A stretch of DNA of 64,000 bases from Paramagnetospirillum caucaseum (GCF_000342045.1 NZ_AONQ01000001.1:1-64000), one strand, 5' to 3'. Positions 1 through 8,625 are shown, numbered from the stretch's first letter. Notes: generated by a model from the sequence alone, not told the origin. Numbers and translations: made by a program.

Positions 1-623
1 GCATCGGACATCGGACCGCAATGGAATTGCGGGGCATCTCGTGTTGGCCGCTGGAGCGAAATGTTCCGGACAAAAAATCCTGCTGCGTCTCCAGGGCGTT
101 TGGCCAAGTGGTGACCGAGCTTTCAGCGGTTCGAGAAGCTGTGGCCAGTCATGCTGCCCGAGCAGCCCAGAAACTGCGCCGCGATGGACTGGTGGCCAGC
201 CACATCACCGTGTTCCTGATGACAGACCGATTCGACAATGGCGACCGGGTTCTTCCTCGGTCTGATTACGAAAGTGCCGCGACCGCTGAATTAGGAGGTT
301 GGACCGCTGATAGTCGGAGGTTGGTCGGGGCTGCTACAGCAGTCGTCGAGCGGCTATTCCGTCCAGGTCGTGATTACAAAAAAGCCGGTGTAATTCTGCC
401 GTTCCTCGAACCGGATGCATGCGCTCCACGAGGGCTATTCGACCGGCCTGAACCGAAATCGAAGAACCTCATGGCGGCGTTGGATGCGATTCACGCCCAG
501 TACGGTCGCCGTTCAATTCACTTCGCCGCTGAAGGCACAAAAAAAGCCTGGGAGATGAAGCAGGAATTACGGTCTCCGCGCTATACAACCTGCCTTTCGG
601 ATGTTCCGAATGTGCGGTGTTGA
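1..623 (+). CDS. umuC: DNA polymerase V catalytic subunit UmuC, C-terminal part (5' end outside window)
   Basis: Y-family translesion polymerase subunit, SOS mutagenesis. The reading frame is open to the first bases of the window (frame 3), so the gene starts upstream; about 206 residues are visible. What is seen is the little-finger and C-terminal part: an RTxxELRG segment, KKSCCVSRAFG, AAQKLRRDG, HITVFLMTDRF, YKKAGVILP, LMAALDAI and a terminal SPRYTT, all typical of UmuC C-termini. The catalytic palm residues lie off the window. It converges on the DUF2442 gene with only 4 bases between stop codons. umuDC copies are common on plasmids and integrated elements, which suits the island context. 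Confidence 0.85.
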   Translation, partial: IGHRTAMELRGISCWPLERNVPDKKSCCVSRAFGQVVTELSAVREAVASHAARAAQKLRRDGLVASHITVFLMTDRFDNGDRVLPRSDYESAATAELGGWTADSRRLVGAATAVVERLFRPGRDYKKAGVILPFLEPDACAPRGLFDRPEPKSKNLMAALDAIHAQYGRRSIHFAAEGTKKAWEMKQELRSPRYTTCLSDVPNVRC

Positions 624-627
624 GCCG

Positions 628-1155
628 TCAAGCCGGTGTCGAATTTCCAGGCCGCCCAACAGACCTGGGATGATAATAGGCTTCGAAAAAAATGGGGTCG
701 CGTTCCGTTGCCGAACAAGCAATCTGGACGGCCCGAGGAATTCTGGACTTCCCCCCTTTGTAGTTCAGCCAGGTGCTTTGACTCACGCCAAGCAGGTCGG
801 CGGCCTCTTGATTGGACACCTTCATGCGGCGCTGCCATTCAGACAGTTCTCGGCTCTCAAACGGACGTTGCTGGTCACGGAGAGCTTCAAGATGAACGCT
901 ATCAATCGCCGCATTGCCATCCTCATCCCACTCGACCGACAGTCCGTATTCCGCCACAGCGGCCCGTGAAAAGAACGCGGTCTTGAGCAGCGGCGAAAGC
1001 AGAGTGCCCCCCGTGGAAATCCATCCCGAGAGGTCAACGGAATCGGTGTGCCCGTCTTCCCAGGTGACAACCAGAATTGTCTTCGGTGCGGTGGCCACGG
1101 AGGCAATGCGCGGAATCGGGCGGGTATCGGGAAACGCGGGCACTCGAACCTCCAT
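628..1155 (-). CDS. DUF2442 protein with C-terminal HTH domain
   Basis: About 175 residues. The N-terminal half has the DUF2442 pattern (VVTWEDGHTDSVDLSGWI, then a VEWDEDG strand); the C-terminal half contains a helix-turn-helix (NQEAADLLGVSQSTWLNYKGG), so it probably binds DNA. The start at 1155 is chosen because its ATG overlaps the TGA of the upstream DUF4160 gene (ATGA), implying translational coupling; an ATG 36 bases earlier is possible. DUF2442 and DUF4160 proteins are often encoded side by side in a toxin-antitoxin-like layout. By that logic this HTH protein would be the regulator or antitoxin; that role is inference. Confidence 0.75.
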   Translation of the reverse strand: MEVRVPAFPDTRPIPRIASVATAPKTILVVTWEDGHTDSVDLSGWISTGGTLLSPLLKTAFFSRAAVAEYGLSVEWDEDGNAAIDSVHLEALRDQQRPFESRELSEWQRRMKVSNQEAADLLGVSQSTWLNYKGGKSRIPRAVQIACSATERDPIFFEAYYHPRSVGRPGNSTPA

Positions 1156-1427
1156 CAAACAACCGGGTAACGCGGGTTGCACAAATTCCACTCGGAAATC
1201 AGCCGGTCACGGTTTGAATCTGCCCAACCGGAAATTTCGCCGAAAACATCGGCAGGAACAGACCCACGAAGAATCGCGACCGGGGAAATTCCGACCAAAG
1301 CCGAGAAATCAGGCGCAAGCACATGGAAGTGAGGCGGCAGGTGGTCGTTGCCATACACGCGGAGAATCACGTTTCCGAACTGCGTCAGTTTGCCCACATA
1401 CACCTCATTCCGAGCCGGGGAAAACAT
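1155..1427 (-). CDS. DUF4160 family protein
   Basis: Ninety residues with the family signature of an N-terminal strand, then NDHLPPHFHV followed by the ISPVAILRGSVP strand and a C-terminal helix (ISGWADSNRDRLISEW). Biochemical function is not established for the family. First gene of a two-gene minus-strand operon: its stop overlaps the start of the DUF2442-HTH gene. The pairing resembles a toxin-antitoxin module, with this the candidate effector, but nothing in the sequence shows toxicity. Transcription starts in the 1428-1610 interval shared with the divergent resolvase gene. Confidence 0.72.
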   Translation of the reverse strand: MFSPARNEVYVGKLTQFGNVILRVYGNDHLPPHFHVLAPDFSALVGISPVAILRGSVPADVFGEISGWADSNRDRLISEWNLCNPRYPVV

Positions 1428-1478
1428 ACCACAAAAATTACACTGCCTGGGAGCAGTTTTTGCGCTGACATTTCGATG

Positions 1479-1596
1479 CGTCTCGATAGACCGAGGTTCA
1501 TTGGGCCAGTTCGCCGAGGCCCCATTTCCGTCTCAATAGAGTGATAATTTGACTTTTGGGACGATTCTCTTTAAAGTCTTAGGTCTCATTGAGACG
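1479..1596. repeat. Three related dyads upstream of the resolvase gene (candidate res site / operator)
   Basis: Three imperfect inverted repeats with the same core lie between the divergent DUF4160 and resolvase genes: CGTCTCGATAGACCG (1479-1493), CGTCTCAATAGAG (1529-1541) and GGTCTCATTGAGACG (1582-1596). The last is nearly perfect. Centres are about 50 and 54 bases apart. Several dyads just upstream of a resolvase gene is the arrangement of a resolution site that also serves as operator. Function is inferred. Confidence 0.5.
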
Positions 1597-1610
1597 AGGC
1601 GGGATGAATT

Positions 1611-2168
1611 ATGATTATCGGTTACGCCCGAACTTCGACCTTGGACCAAGTCGCCGGTATTGAGGCCCAGGTCCGCGACCTCACGGCAGCAGGTTGCGAA
1701 AAGATTTTTCAGGAGCAGGTCTCGTCGGTTGATGTCGCTCGTCGCGAACAGCTTGAACTGGCGCTCGAATTCACCCGTGAAGGGGACACCCTCGTGGTCA
1801 CAAGGCTGGACCGGCTCGCGAGGTCCGTTTCCCATCTCCTGGGAATTATGGAGACCCTTCGAGGAAGGGGCGCTGAATTGCGAATTTTGGGAATGGGCAT
1901 CGATACAGCGACGCCGACCGGCAAATTGATGCTGACGGTATTGAGCGGTGTCAGCGAATGGGAGAGGGAGATTATGCTTGAGAGACAGAGAATCGGGGTG
2001 GAGAAAGCAAAACGTGAGGGGAAGTACAAGGGCCGGAAGCCCTCCGCCATGCTCAAATCGGACGAAGTTCGACGGCTGAAGGCGGACGGACTTGGCGCAA
2101 CTGAAATTGCAACCCGACTTGGAATTGGCCGCGCGTCGGTTTATCGCGTTCTTTCCGCCGACGCTTGA
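1611..2168 (+). CDS. Serine recombinase, resolvase/invertase family
   Basis: 185 residues, the usual length of a small Tn3/Hin-type serine recombinase. It starts with MIIGYARTSTLDQ (catalytic Ser at about residue 9), has the DTLVVTRLDRLARS segment with the conserved Arg pair, then SEWEREIMLERQRIG at the start of the long E helix, and ends in an HTH (LGATEIATRLGIGRASVYRVL). It probably resolves multimers or inverts or resolves an element; no transposase is seen beside it. Upstream are three dyads that could be its recombination site. Its 3' end overlaps the convergent DUF6626-like gene by 28 bases. Confidence 0.9.
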   Translation: MIIGYARTSTLDQVAGIEAQVRDLTAAGCEKIFQEQVSSVDVARREQLELALEFTREGDTLVVTRLDRLARSVSHLLGIMETLRGRGAELRILGMGIDTATPTGKLMLTVLSGVSEWEREIMLERQRIGVEKAKREGKYKGRKPSAMLKSDEVRRLKADGLGATEIATRLGIGRASVYRVLSADA

Positions 2169-2518
2169 ACTGGATTCGGTATTGTTTTGTTCTCAAGAAA
2201 TGAAAATCGCATCATTGCTTTTTCAAGAATAGCCTTTTCCATTTCATCGCGAATGATTTTTAGCTCTTCAAGGCCCTCAGTCAGTGCCTCTGCTTCGTCT
2301 TCATTATCAGTTTCTGATAGCGCAATTTCCGTGTCTGCTTTGATTCTGTCTATTTGAATTCGAAACATACAAAGTGGGTAAATTCCTGGTTCTCGACCTC
2401 TCGATGTCGTGGAACTAAACCAAGATGGCTCCATGCCCCATAATCTACTAAATTCGCGCTGGCTATAGACAGCGCCCATTTCTAAAAACTCCGCATATAA
2501 TTCTTTCAAATTCCTCAT
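2141..2518 (-). CDS. Small DUF6626-like protein
   Basis: About 125 residues beginning MRNLKELYAEF, with SQREFSRLWGMEPSWFS, which reads as a short helix-turn-helix-like region near the N-terminus and resembles the DUF6626 family. The rest is acidic and helical (ETDNEDEAEALTEGLEELKIIRDEMEKA), likely a coiled coil. An ATG three codons earlier is also possible. A/T-rich codon use unlike the resolvase beside it. Proteins of this kind occur on plasmids and prophages; function unknown. Confidence 0.6.
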   Translation of the reverse strand: MRNLKELYAEFLEMGAVYSQREFSRLWGMEPSWFSSTTSRGREPGIYPLCMFRIQIDRIKADTEIALSETDNEDEAEALTEGLEELKIIRDEMEKAILEKAMMRFSFLENKTIPNPVQASAERTR

Positions 2519-2981
2519 TCGAATCACCTTTGCAAATTGCTACCTGTGTAGCTATTTATCAAATGATTCAAATTTTCTGTTCGTTATTTATTTTTTAATT
2601 CATGGAATTTTTTCTCGATAAAATTAAGCATGACTGCCATCGCTTCGCTCGGCAGCGCATGCGTCGCTGTGAACGCCGTCGCTCGCATGCTCGCTCGGCT
2701 TATCTCGCGACCTATCGCTTTCGCTCCTGTACAAATTCATATTTTATAATATTAATATTTCCCCTGTATGGGCGCGAAGGGAATAGGTTTTATCCCCCCT
2801 GGAATATCTCAACATAATTAAATATTCCAAGGGGGATAATCTCTTCACTTCGGCATGGTATGCTTCGGTCAAGGTTCAATGTTCGGGCGGTTTTCAATGT
2901 TTGAAACAATGCAGGCGGTTATCCTGTACCTGCTTTAACCCGGATTAACTGTCTCCACGACAACAACGGTTCAGCAACAAT
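2519..2981. other. A/T-rich intergenic stretch without a convincing gene
   Basis: No frame here has both a ribosome binding site and protein-like composition; the plus-strand frame at 2602-2817 looks accidental (Arg/Cys-rich from repeated cgct runs). The only clear structure is the long hairpin at 2790-2839. Confidence 0.5.
2790..2839. repeat. Long inverted repeat / hairpin
   Basis: Two 18-base arms, TTATCCCCCCTGGAATAT (2790-2807) and its near-perfect complement ending at 2839, with one mismatch and a loop of about 14 A/T-rich bases. It has no T run, so it is not a typical terminator. It could be a protein binding site, the remnant end of a mobile element, or the stem of a small RNA. Confidence 0.6.
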
Positions 2982-3134
2982 TTAAACTGATTGGGTAAGT
3001 CTGTCTGTCCCACTCTTGCTCAATATGGCAAGCAGTGTTTGGTGTGGATTTCGTTCGGCCATGTCCAAAATAGTATTCATCGACAAGTTTGCTGCTGATG
3101 ATGGTTGATAATTTCTAATCAGAGCCATCGTCAT
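2982..3134 (-). CDS. Small hypothetical protein (50 aa)
   Basis: A 50-codon frame beginning MTMALIRNYQPSSAAN and ending in DRLTQSV. The ATG at 3134 is preceded by GTAGGAGAA, a good ribosome binding site, and the protein has a helical middle (NTILDMAERNPHQTLLAIL). No family recognised. Supported by the start signal and composition only. Confidence 0.4.
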   Translation of the reverse strand: MTMALIRNYQPSSAANLSMNTILDMAERNPHQTLLAILSKSGTDRLTQSV

Positions 3135-3325
3135 TTCTCCTACGCCGTCAGCGAGGGTGCCACTTTGTTTACAGTCGCGGCGGCAATCTCAAGGCATCCC
3201 ATGGGGCTTGGATTTGCTTACAATTCGACTTGGTGGCGGTGCCCACCTCAACTACCCGTTATGCGTATAAAGTTAAATATATGCGTTGGTAGGCTTTAAT
3301 AACAACAACACCGCTGTAATAATAT

Positions 3326-3553
3326 TTAGTTCAATTTCCTAATTTTATATCTTTCCGCAATTTCTGCAAATAATTTCTCTAGCTCGTCCTTGAGCATTTC
3401 GGGGTGGTCATTGACGAGTTGAGCCATTAACTTGGCTCTCCAACTGTCACGCTTCGAAACAAAGTCTCTTCGTAAATTCAGGGGGCGGCGAAAGTGCATT
3501 CCTTGAATGAATTTTATTGATGCCATTGTTTTGCTCTTACCTTTGTAATTCAT
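3326..3553 (-). CDS. Small basic hypothetical protein (75 aa)
   Basis: Starts MNYKGKSKTMASIKF after TGAGGATATTT, which is why the ATG at 3553 is preferred to the in-frame TTG four codons earlier. The central part (RRPLNLRRDFVSKRDSWRAKLMAQLV) is basic, followed by an amphipathic helix (HPEMLKDELEKLFAEIAERYKIRKLN). No family recognised. A strong terminator-like hairpin lies just upstream of the gene. Confidence 0.5.
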   Translation of the reverse strand: MNYKGKSKTMASIKFIQGMHFRRPLNLRRDFVSKRDSWRAKLMAQLVNDHPEMLKDELEKLFAEIAERYKIRKLN

Positions 3554-3570
3554 AAATATCCTCAAATAAC

Positions 3571-3605
3571 AAAAACCCCCAAGGGTCGCACGCCTTGGGG
3601 GTTTT
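3571..3605. terminator. Bidirectional rho-independent terminator
   Basis: Stem CCCCCAAGG / CCTTGGGGG around an 8-base loop, with AAAAA on the left and TTTT on the right, so it can work on both strands. It sits upstream of the 3326-3553 gene and insulates it from the minus-strand gene at 3818-4015. Confidence 0.85.
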
Positions 3606-3817
3606 CACTTATTGTCCACTACTGGACGCCGAAAACACATTGAACTATTGTGCGACCTTGTTCATATCTATTTATCATTTTCTCTTAAATTCACGGCTAA
3701 ATCAATTTAATTCTCGACTTTACGAAAATTCTGGTGTCGGAAAAATTGTCCAGCAAACGGACATTGTGGGGAGTGGCGGCGAGGTATGAGCCCGCCGCCA
3801 CCATCGTTGATATCTTG

Positions 3818-4015
3818 TTATGGTTTTGAGTCTGAATTTTTCAGATAACTGCTTATGTTTTCGTCGGATGTGAAAAAATATGCGCCCTTCATTTCATTCA
3901 TTAACGAATAAGATGTTGGCATATCCACCTCTATGGCGTTTTCAACCTCACCCCAGTATGTTCCATTCCACCATTCCTTCAACTTCGAACCTAACATTTG
4001 TCTTGATATGTACAT
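3818..4015 (-). CDS. Small hypothetical protein (65 aa)
   Basis: Starts MYISRQMLGSKLKEWWNGTYWGE at an ATG preceded by AGGAGATGCT. Acidic and aromatic-rich, ending YLKNSDSKP. No family recognised. Acidic small proteins occur on mobile elements, some as DNA mimics, but nothing here shows that role. Its transcript would end at the bidirectional terminator at 3571-3605. Confidence 0.45.
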   Translation of the reverse strand: MYISRQMLGSKLKEWWNGTYWGEVENAIEVDMPTSYSLMNEMKGAYFFTSDENISSYLKNSDSKP

Positions 4016-4122
4016 AGCATCTCCTATTTGTTATTTTACAATGTTCTCGCGTGAGCGAATTTTCGTCAATTTAATTTTATGGCGACAGAGCTTAAGTCTG
4101 CCACCAATGGGAAAATCCCCAC

Positions 4123-4317
4123 TTAGGACTGACGCAGTCTGATTTTGGTTGCAATATTTTCATCCAGAAACTCATCCCACATGATTCGTATCAGGTCGAA
4201 ACCATACGCATCAATGTTGTCATTGATGAATGTCTTGAACCGTTGAATTATCGAATCATCAACGTCTTTATCTGTGAACATCTCAACCATATCCCGTGTT
4301 TTAAATTTGAAATTCAT
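4123..4317 (-). CDS. Small acidic hypothetical protein (64 aa)
   Basis: Reads MNFKFKTRDMVEMFTDKDVDD, then helical segments including DAYGFDLIRIMWDEFLDENIATKI. The ATG at 4317 is preferred because AAGGAG lies 12 bases upstream and leaves no gap before the ATG at 4329. Strongly acidic and A/T-rich. No family recognised; possibly co-transcribed with the small gene at 3818-4015. Confidence 0.45.
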   Translation of the reverse strand: MNFKFKTRDMVEMFTDKDVDDSIIQRFKTFINDNIDAYGFDLIRIMWDEFLDENIATKIRLRQS

Positions 4318-4623
4318 CTCGATTGGCATCTCCTTGCGTTGTTATCCGTGGCCAGAGTTACTCAAACTGCCCACACACGTATGGTCGCCGCCCGGTGCCG
4401 ATTTTGGCAATTTAATTTAAAAATTGACATGCGGTTTTTCGGATTTAGCTGACGTAGCGTTGCAATTATGCAACATGCGATTAACCCTAGCGTGTACTTT
4501 TCCACGCGATACAATGTGTTCAGAATTTCAGAATTTCAGAATGAGGCCCCATTGACCTCCTTCGCTTTTTCACCATAGGCTTTTCGAGCCGATGGCCATG
4601 CTGGGCAACGGGAGGGTGGCGCA
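4318..4623. other. Intergenic region upstream of the restriction-modification operon
   Basis: About 300 A/T-rich bases between divergent genes. It should hold the promoter of the helicase-mod-res operon. A GTTGCAATTATGCAAC dyad is visible around 4457-4472, a possible operator. Nothing coding was recognised. Confidence 0.4.
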
Positions 4624-7600
4624 TTGCGTCTCATTAAAAACAGCGGGAACGACCGCGTCATCGACGAACTGCGTCATTGCCTTCACTCGAAGTCCTCACT
4701 GGATATAGCATCCCCCGAGTTTTCCCTGTTTGCCTTCGCCGAGTTGATGGACCTTTTGGCGGGCGTCGAGCAGGCTCGGTTGGCCTTGCCCTCACCTGAC
4801 CGCAACGACTGGGCAATGCTTGGCAACGAGTCGGACAGGGCGTTTCGCAATCGGCTGCAAATCCGCTGGCTCGCCAAGCAATGCGCTGACTGGGTGGCGA
4901 CGAAGGCCGAAATCAAACAGGCCAGCAGTTCCATTCCGCAATCGACCATGGTTGTCCGTTCCGACGCAGGCGTCCCGAGTCGCGTCATCACGGGCACCAG
5001 TTCATTTTCCACCAGCGGACTGGGCCTTACGCCGAATCACCAACTCAGCCTCATCCAGGCGGCGGAAAATGCCGATGAATGTTCGCTGTTGGCCTCATGG
5101 TTCGACGGCCTATGGTCAAGTCTGCCTGTAACCGGGGATGCCAAGGTCAACCTGCTTGCGCGGTTGCATGAATTGTCGGCCCATCGGCGGCCTTCGCTCA
5201 TCTACTACCTGACGCTTTTCCACCTGTTCAAAGACCTCGGCGACGAACTCGATGAGGAAAAAATCATCAAGTCGGCCACGGGCATCAAGAACAGCGTTGT
5301 CTGGCAGAAGCTCTACAAGTTCCAGCGGGACGGCGTTGTCGGGGCCATCGACAAACTGGAACGCCACGGCGGCTGCATCATCGCCGACAGTGTCGGCCTT
5401 GGCAAAACCTTCGAGGCCTTGGCCATCATCAAATATTACGAACTGCGAAACGACCGCGTGCTGGTGCTGGCACCGAAGCGGCTTCGCGACAACTGGACCA
5501 TTTACAAGGCCAACGACCGCCGGAACGTACTCGCCGCCGACCGTCTGCACTACGACGTTCTGAATCACACCGACCTTTCTCGCGAGGGTGGCCAGTCCGG
5601 CGACATCAACCTGTCGCACATCAACTGGGGCAACTATGATTTGGTTGTCATCGACGAGTCGCACAATTTCCGAAACAAGATTACCCACCAGGGTAGGGAA
5701 AGCCGCTACGACCGCTTGATGCGTCAAATCATTCGCGAAGGTGTCAAGACCCGAGTGCTGATGCTCTCGGCCACTCCCGTCAACAATCGGCTCGCTGACC
5801 TCAAAAACCAGATTGCATTCCTCACCGAGGGAGCGGACGGGGCACTCGACGGCCATGGCATTCCCAGCATCGAGGCGACGGTTCGTCAGGCCCAATTGCA
5901 GTTCAATCGCTGGCTTCGCCTGGAGGAGGCCGACCGCAGACCGTCGCGGTTAATGGACATGCTCGGCTTCGACTATTTCAAGCTGCTCGACCTGCTGACC
6001 ATTGCCCGCTCCCGGAAGCACATCGAAAAGTATTACGGCACCGCCGAGACAGGCACCTTTCCGACGCGCTTGAAGCCGCTCAACATCAAAGCTGATGTGG
6101 ATTTGGCGGGCCAGTTTCCGGCCATCCGCGATATCAACAACGAGATTCGGCGGCTGAACCTGAGCCCCTATGCGCCGTTGCGGTATGTCCTGCCGCACAA
6201 AATGGCGGATTACGACGCCAAGTACAGCACCCGCATTCGCGGCGGCCAGAGTTTTTTCCGACAGGCTGACCGCGAGGAAAGCCTGGTGCATCTGATTCGC
6301 GTCAATCTGCTGAAACGCATGGAAAGTTCCGTGGCGTCGTTTGCCTTGACCTTGAAGCGGCAACTCGGCGGCGTCGATGCCTTGCTTGCCCGCATTGATG
6401 CTCACGAGGATTCTGTCGAGGAACTGGACATCGACGACGTGGAAATCGACGACCCCACCTATGAGTCGCTGCTGGTGGGCCGCAAGGTCAAGGTGCTGTT
6501 GCAGGACGTTGATAGGGTGCGTTGGCGTCAGGACTTGCAGGAGGACCGCAACCGCCTTGCGACGCTGCTCTCCGCCGCCGAGCAGATATCGGCAGAGCGG
6601 GATGCCAAATTGGCGGCGCTTCGTAAACTCATTGCCAACAAGGTCAGCCAGCCCATCAATGCGGAAAACAAGAAGGTCATCATCTTCACCGCTTTCGCCG
6701 ACACGGCGATGTATCTGTATCAGGAACTGTCGGGCTGGGCGCAGAAGGAACTCGGCGTGCATTCGGCGGTGATTGTCGGGGCGGGCAGCAATAAGACCAA
6801 TCAGCCCAAGTTGCGGACGGACCTTGCCTCCCTGCTGACGGCGTTTTCACCGCGCTCGAAGGAGCGGCCCGCCGAATTTTCCAGCGAGGGCGATATCGAT
6901 TTGCTCATCGCCACCGACTGCATATCGGAAGGCCAGAACCTGCAAGACTGCGACTACCTCATCAACTACGACATTCACTGGAACCCCGTTCGCATCATTC
7001 AGCGGTTCGGACGAATCGACCGCATCGGCTCACCGAACGCCAGCATCCAGCTTGCCAATTTCTGGCCCAACATGGAGTTGGAGGAATACATCAATCTCGA
7101 ACAGCGGGTGAGCGGCAAGATGGTCTTGCTCGATATCTCGGCCACGGGTGAGGAAAACCTCATCGAGCAGCAATCGGGCAATCAGATGAACGATTTGGAA
7201 TACCGCCGCCAGCAACTCTTGAAGCTGCAAGACACAGTCATCGACCTCGAAGACCTGTCCAGCGGCGTCTCCATTGCCGACCTGACGCTGAACGATTTCC
7301 GCATCGACCTTGCGGGCCACTTGCGGGAACACCCAGGAATGCTCGACTCCCTGCCGCTGGGTTCGTTCGCCGTCACCACGGCGGCGGAATTGGGCGATGC
7401 GGCGATTCCTCCGGGTATGGTGTTTTGCCTGCGTGCCGTTGGCGAGGCGGGAACCAATATGGCCGAATCGGGCTATCCGCTGGCTCCACACTATCTGGTT
7501 CATGTCGGCGACGATGGCGCGGTGCTGTTGCCTTTCAACCAGCCAAAGCAGATTCTCGACCGTCTGAAAAAGCTCTGCATTGGGCGCGACATGCCCGACG

Positions 7601-7830
7601 CTTCGGCCTGTGCCAGATTCGACAGGGCCACACGCGACGGCAAGGACATGGGGCGCGCCCAAGGCCTGCTGGCCAAGGCCATCGCATCGGTTGTTGGCAA
7701 GAAGGAGGAGAAGGCGGTTGCCAGTCTCTTCACTGCTGGCGGAACCCACGCCCAAAAAGGGGAGTTTGCGGGCGGCAGTGATTTTGAGGTGGTGGCATGG
7801 CTCGCCATTTTGTCGGAGGCGGCTGCATGA
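4624..7830 (+). CDS. Large SNF2-like superfamily 2 helicase of an extended type III restriction locus
   Basis: 1068 residues from a TTG start preceded by GGGAGGGTGGCGCA. Residues 1-230 are an uncharacterised N-terminal domain. Motor motifs follow: Walker A DSVGLGKT at about 256-263, DESH box at about 344-347, LSATPVNN near 381, then a long helical insertion, and the second RecA lobe with ATDCISEGQNLQDCD and QRFGRIDRIGS near 793-803. The Q-R-FGRIDRIG motif places it with SNF2-like helicases that translocate on double-stranded DNA. No nuclease motif was seen. Its stop overlaps the start of the DUF4391 gene, so the four genes to 13684 form one operon. Expected role: DNA translocation or remodelling in defence. 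Confidence 0.85.
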   Translation: MRLIKNSGNDRVIDELRHCLHSKSSLDIASPEFSLFAFAELMDLLAGVEQARLALPSPDRNDWAMLGNESDRAFRNRLQIRWLAKQCADWVATKAEIKQASSSIPQSTMVVRSDAGVPSRVITGTSSFSTSGLGLTPNHQLSLIQAAENADECSLLASWFDGLWSSLPVTGDAKVNLLARLHELSAHRRPSLIYYLTLFHLFKDLGDELDEEKIIKSATGIKNSVVWQKLYKFQRDGVVGAIDKLERHGGCIIADSVGLGKTFEALAIIKYYELRNDRVLVLAPKRLRDNWTIYKANDRRNVLAADRLHYDVLNHTDLSREGGQSGDINLSHINWGNYDLVVIDESHNFRNKITHQGRESRYDRLMRQIIREGVKTRVLMLSATPVNNRLADLKNQIAFLTEGADGALDGHGIPSIEATVRQAQLQFNRWLRLEEADRRPSRLMDMLGFDYFKLLDLLTIARSRKHIEKYYGTAETGTFPTRLKPLNIKADVDLAGQFPAIRDINNEIRRLNLSPYAPLRYVLPHKMADYDAKYSTRIRGGQSFFRQADREESLVHLIRVNLLKRMESSVASFALTLKRQLGGVDALLARIDAHEDSVEELDIDDVEIDDPTYESLLVGRKVKVLLQDVDRVRWRQDLQEDRNRLATLLSAAEQISAERDAKLAALRKLIANKVSQPINAENKKVIIFTAFADTAMYLYQELSGWAQKELGVHSAVIVGAGSNKTNQPKLRTDLASLLTAFSPRSKERPAEFSSEGDIDLLIATDCISEGQNLQDCDYLINYDIHWNPVRIIQRFGRIDRIGSPNASIQLANFWPNMELEEYINLEQRVSGKMVLLDISATGEENLIEQQSGNQMNDLEYRRQQLLKLQDTVIDLEDLSSGVSIADLTLNDFRIDLAGHLREHPGMLDSLPLGSFAVTTAAELGDAAIPPGMVFCLRAVGEAGTNMAESGYPLAPHYLVHVGDDGAVLLPFNQPKQILDRLKKLCIGRDMPDASACARFDRATRDGKDMGRAQGLLAKAIASVVGKKEEKAVASLFTAGGTHAQKGEFAGGSDFEVVAWLAILSEAAA

Positions 7831-8615
7831 GTTTTGCCGCATTCCTCGATGCACTGGCATTGCCTGCCGATGCCAAGGTCGAGCAGAGAGTTCCAAAGAA
7901 ACTGCTGGTGGAGCAAGGGGCACCGACGGCGGCGGACAAGCGCCAAATTCAAGACGGCATCGACGAATTGCAATGGGTCGCGGCGCTGAAGCCGACAAAC
8001 ATCGGCGTCCCCATGTTCCGCGACGCTGACCGTGAATATCTTGAAATCGCCGTTTTGACGGCAGTCTTCCGCCAGAACGCCAAGGCGGCCCGATTGATTG
8101 AACTCATTCATCGGGCGATTCCCTACCCGGTCCTGCTGGTGTCGTCATTCCTCGATGCGGACAAGCGGTGTGTCAACGTGTCGGCGGCACACAAGCGGTT
8201 TGCCCAGAATGAAGCGGGCAAGTTCGTCATCGATGAAATCCTGACCACGAGCCCCATCGCCCAGGATGTGGTGACCACCGCGACCGCGCAGGCATTTCTC
8301 GGTTCGCTTGCGTTGTCCAGATTGCCAACCCGTGACCTTTTCGCTTTCTATCAAGGCTGGATGGATGGCATCGTCGGCCTCGCAGCATCCAGCATAACGG
8401 GCCGATTCTCCTTGCCTGAATCGCCCGAGCAAACGCGACAAATGAGAGAATCCATCGCCAGGAATTCACGTATCATCGACGAGCTATCCGCGCTACGGAC
8501 GCAGGCGGTCAAAGAAAAACAGATGAACCGACTCGTTGAACTGAACATGAATATCAAACGGCTGGAATCTGAATTGGCCGCGAACCAATCCGCATTAAAC
8601 GGAATACATTTGTGA
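7827..8615 (+). CDS. DUF4391 family protein, partner of the helicase and methyltransferase
   Basis: 262 residues starting MSFAAFLDAL; the ATG overlaps the helicase stop (ATGA). The N-terminal two thirds match the DUF4391 layout (KVEQRVPKKLLVEQGAPTAADKRQIQDGIDELQWVAALKP, then YLEIAVLTAVFR and an EL.HRAIPYPVLL strand). The last 60 residues form a coiled coil (IARNSRIIDELSALRTQAVKEKQ and onward). DUF4391 proteins are typically found beside type III-like methyltransferases and helicases; no catalytic site is known. It may bridge helicase and modification subunits. Only 10 bases separate it from mod. Confidence 0.75.
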   Translation: MSFAAFLDALALPADAKVEQRVPKKLLVEQGAPTAADKRQIQDGIDELQWVAALKPTNIGVPMFRDADREYLEIAVLTAVFRQNAKAARLIELIHRAIPYPVLLVSSFLDADKRCVNVSAAHKRFAQNEAGKFVIDEILTTSPIAQDVVTTATAQAFLGSLALSRLPTRDLFAFYQGWMDGIVGLAASSITGRFSLPESPEQTRQMRESIARNSRIIDELSALRTQAVKEKQMNRLVELNMNIKRLESELAANQSALNGIHL

Positions 8616-8625
8616 GAGCCACGCT

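Noticed and set aside
2602-2817. Plus-strand frame of 71 codons
   Set aside because: Arg/Cys-rich, no ribosome binding site, arises from repeated cgct in an intergenic region.
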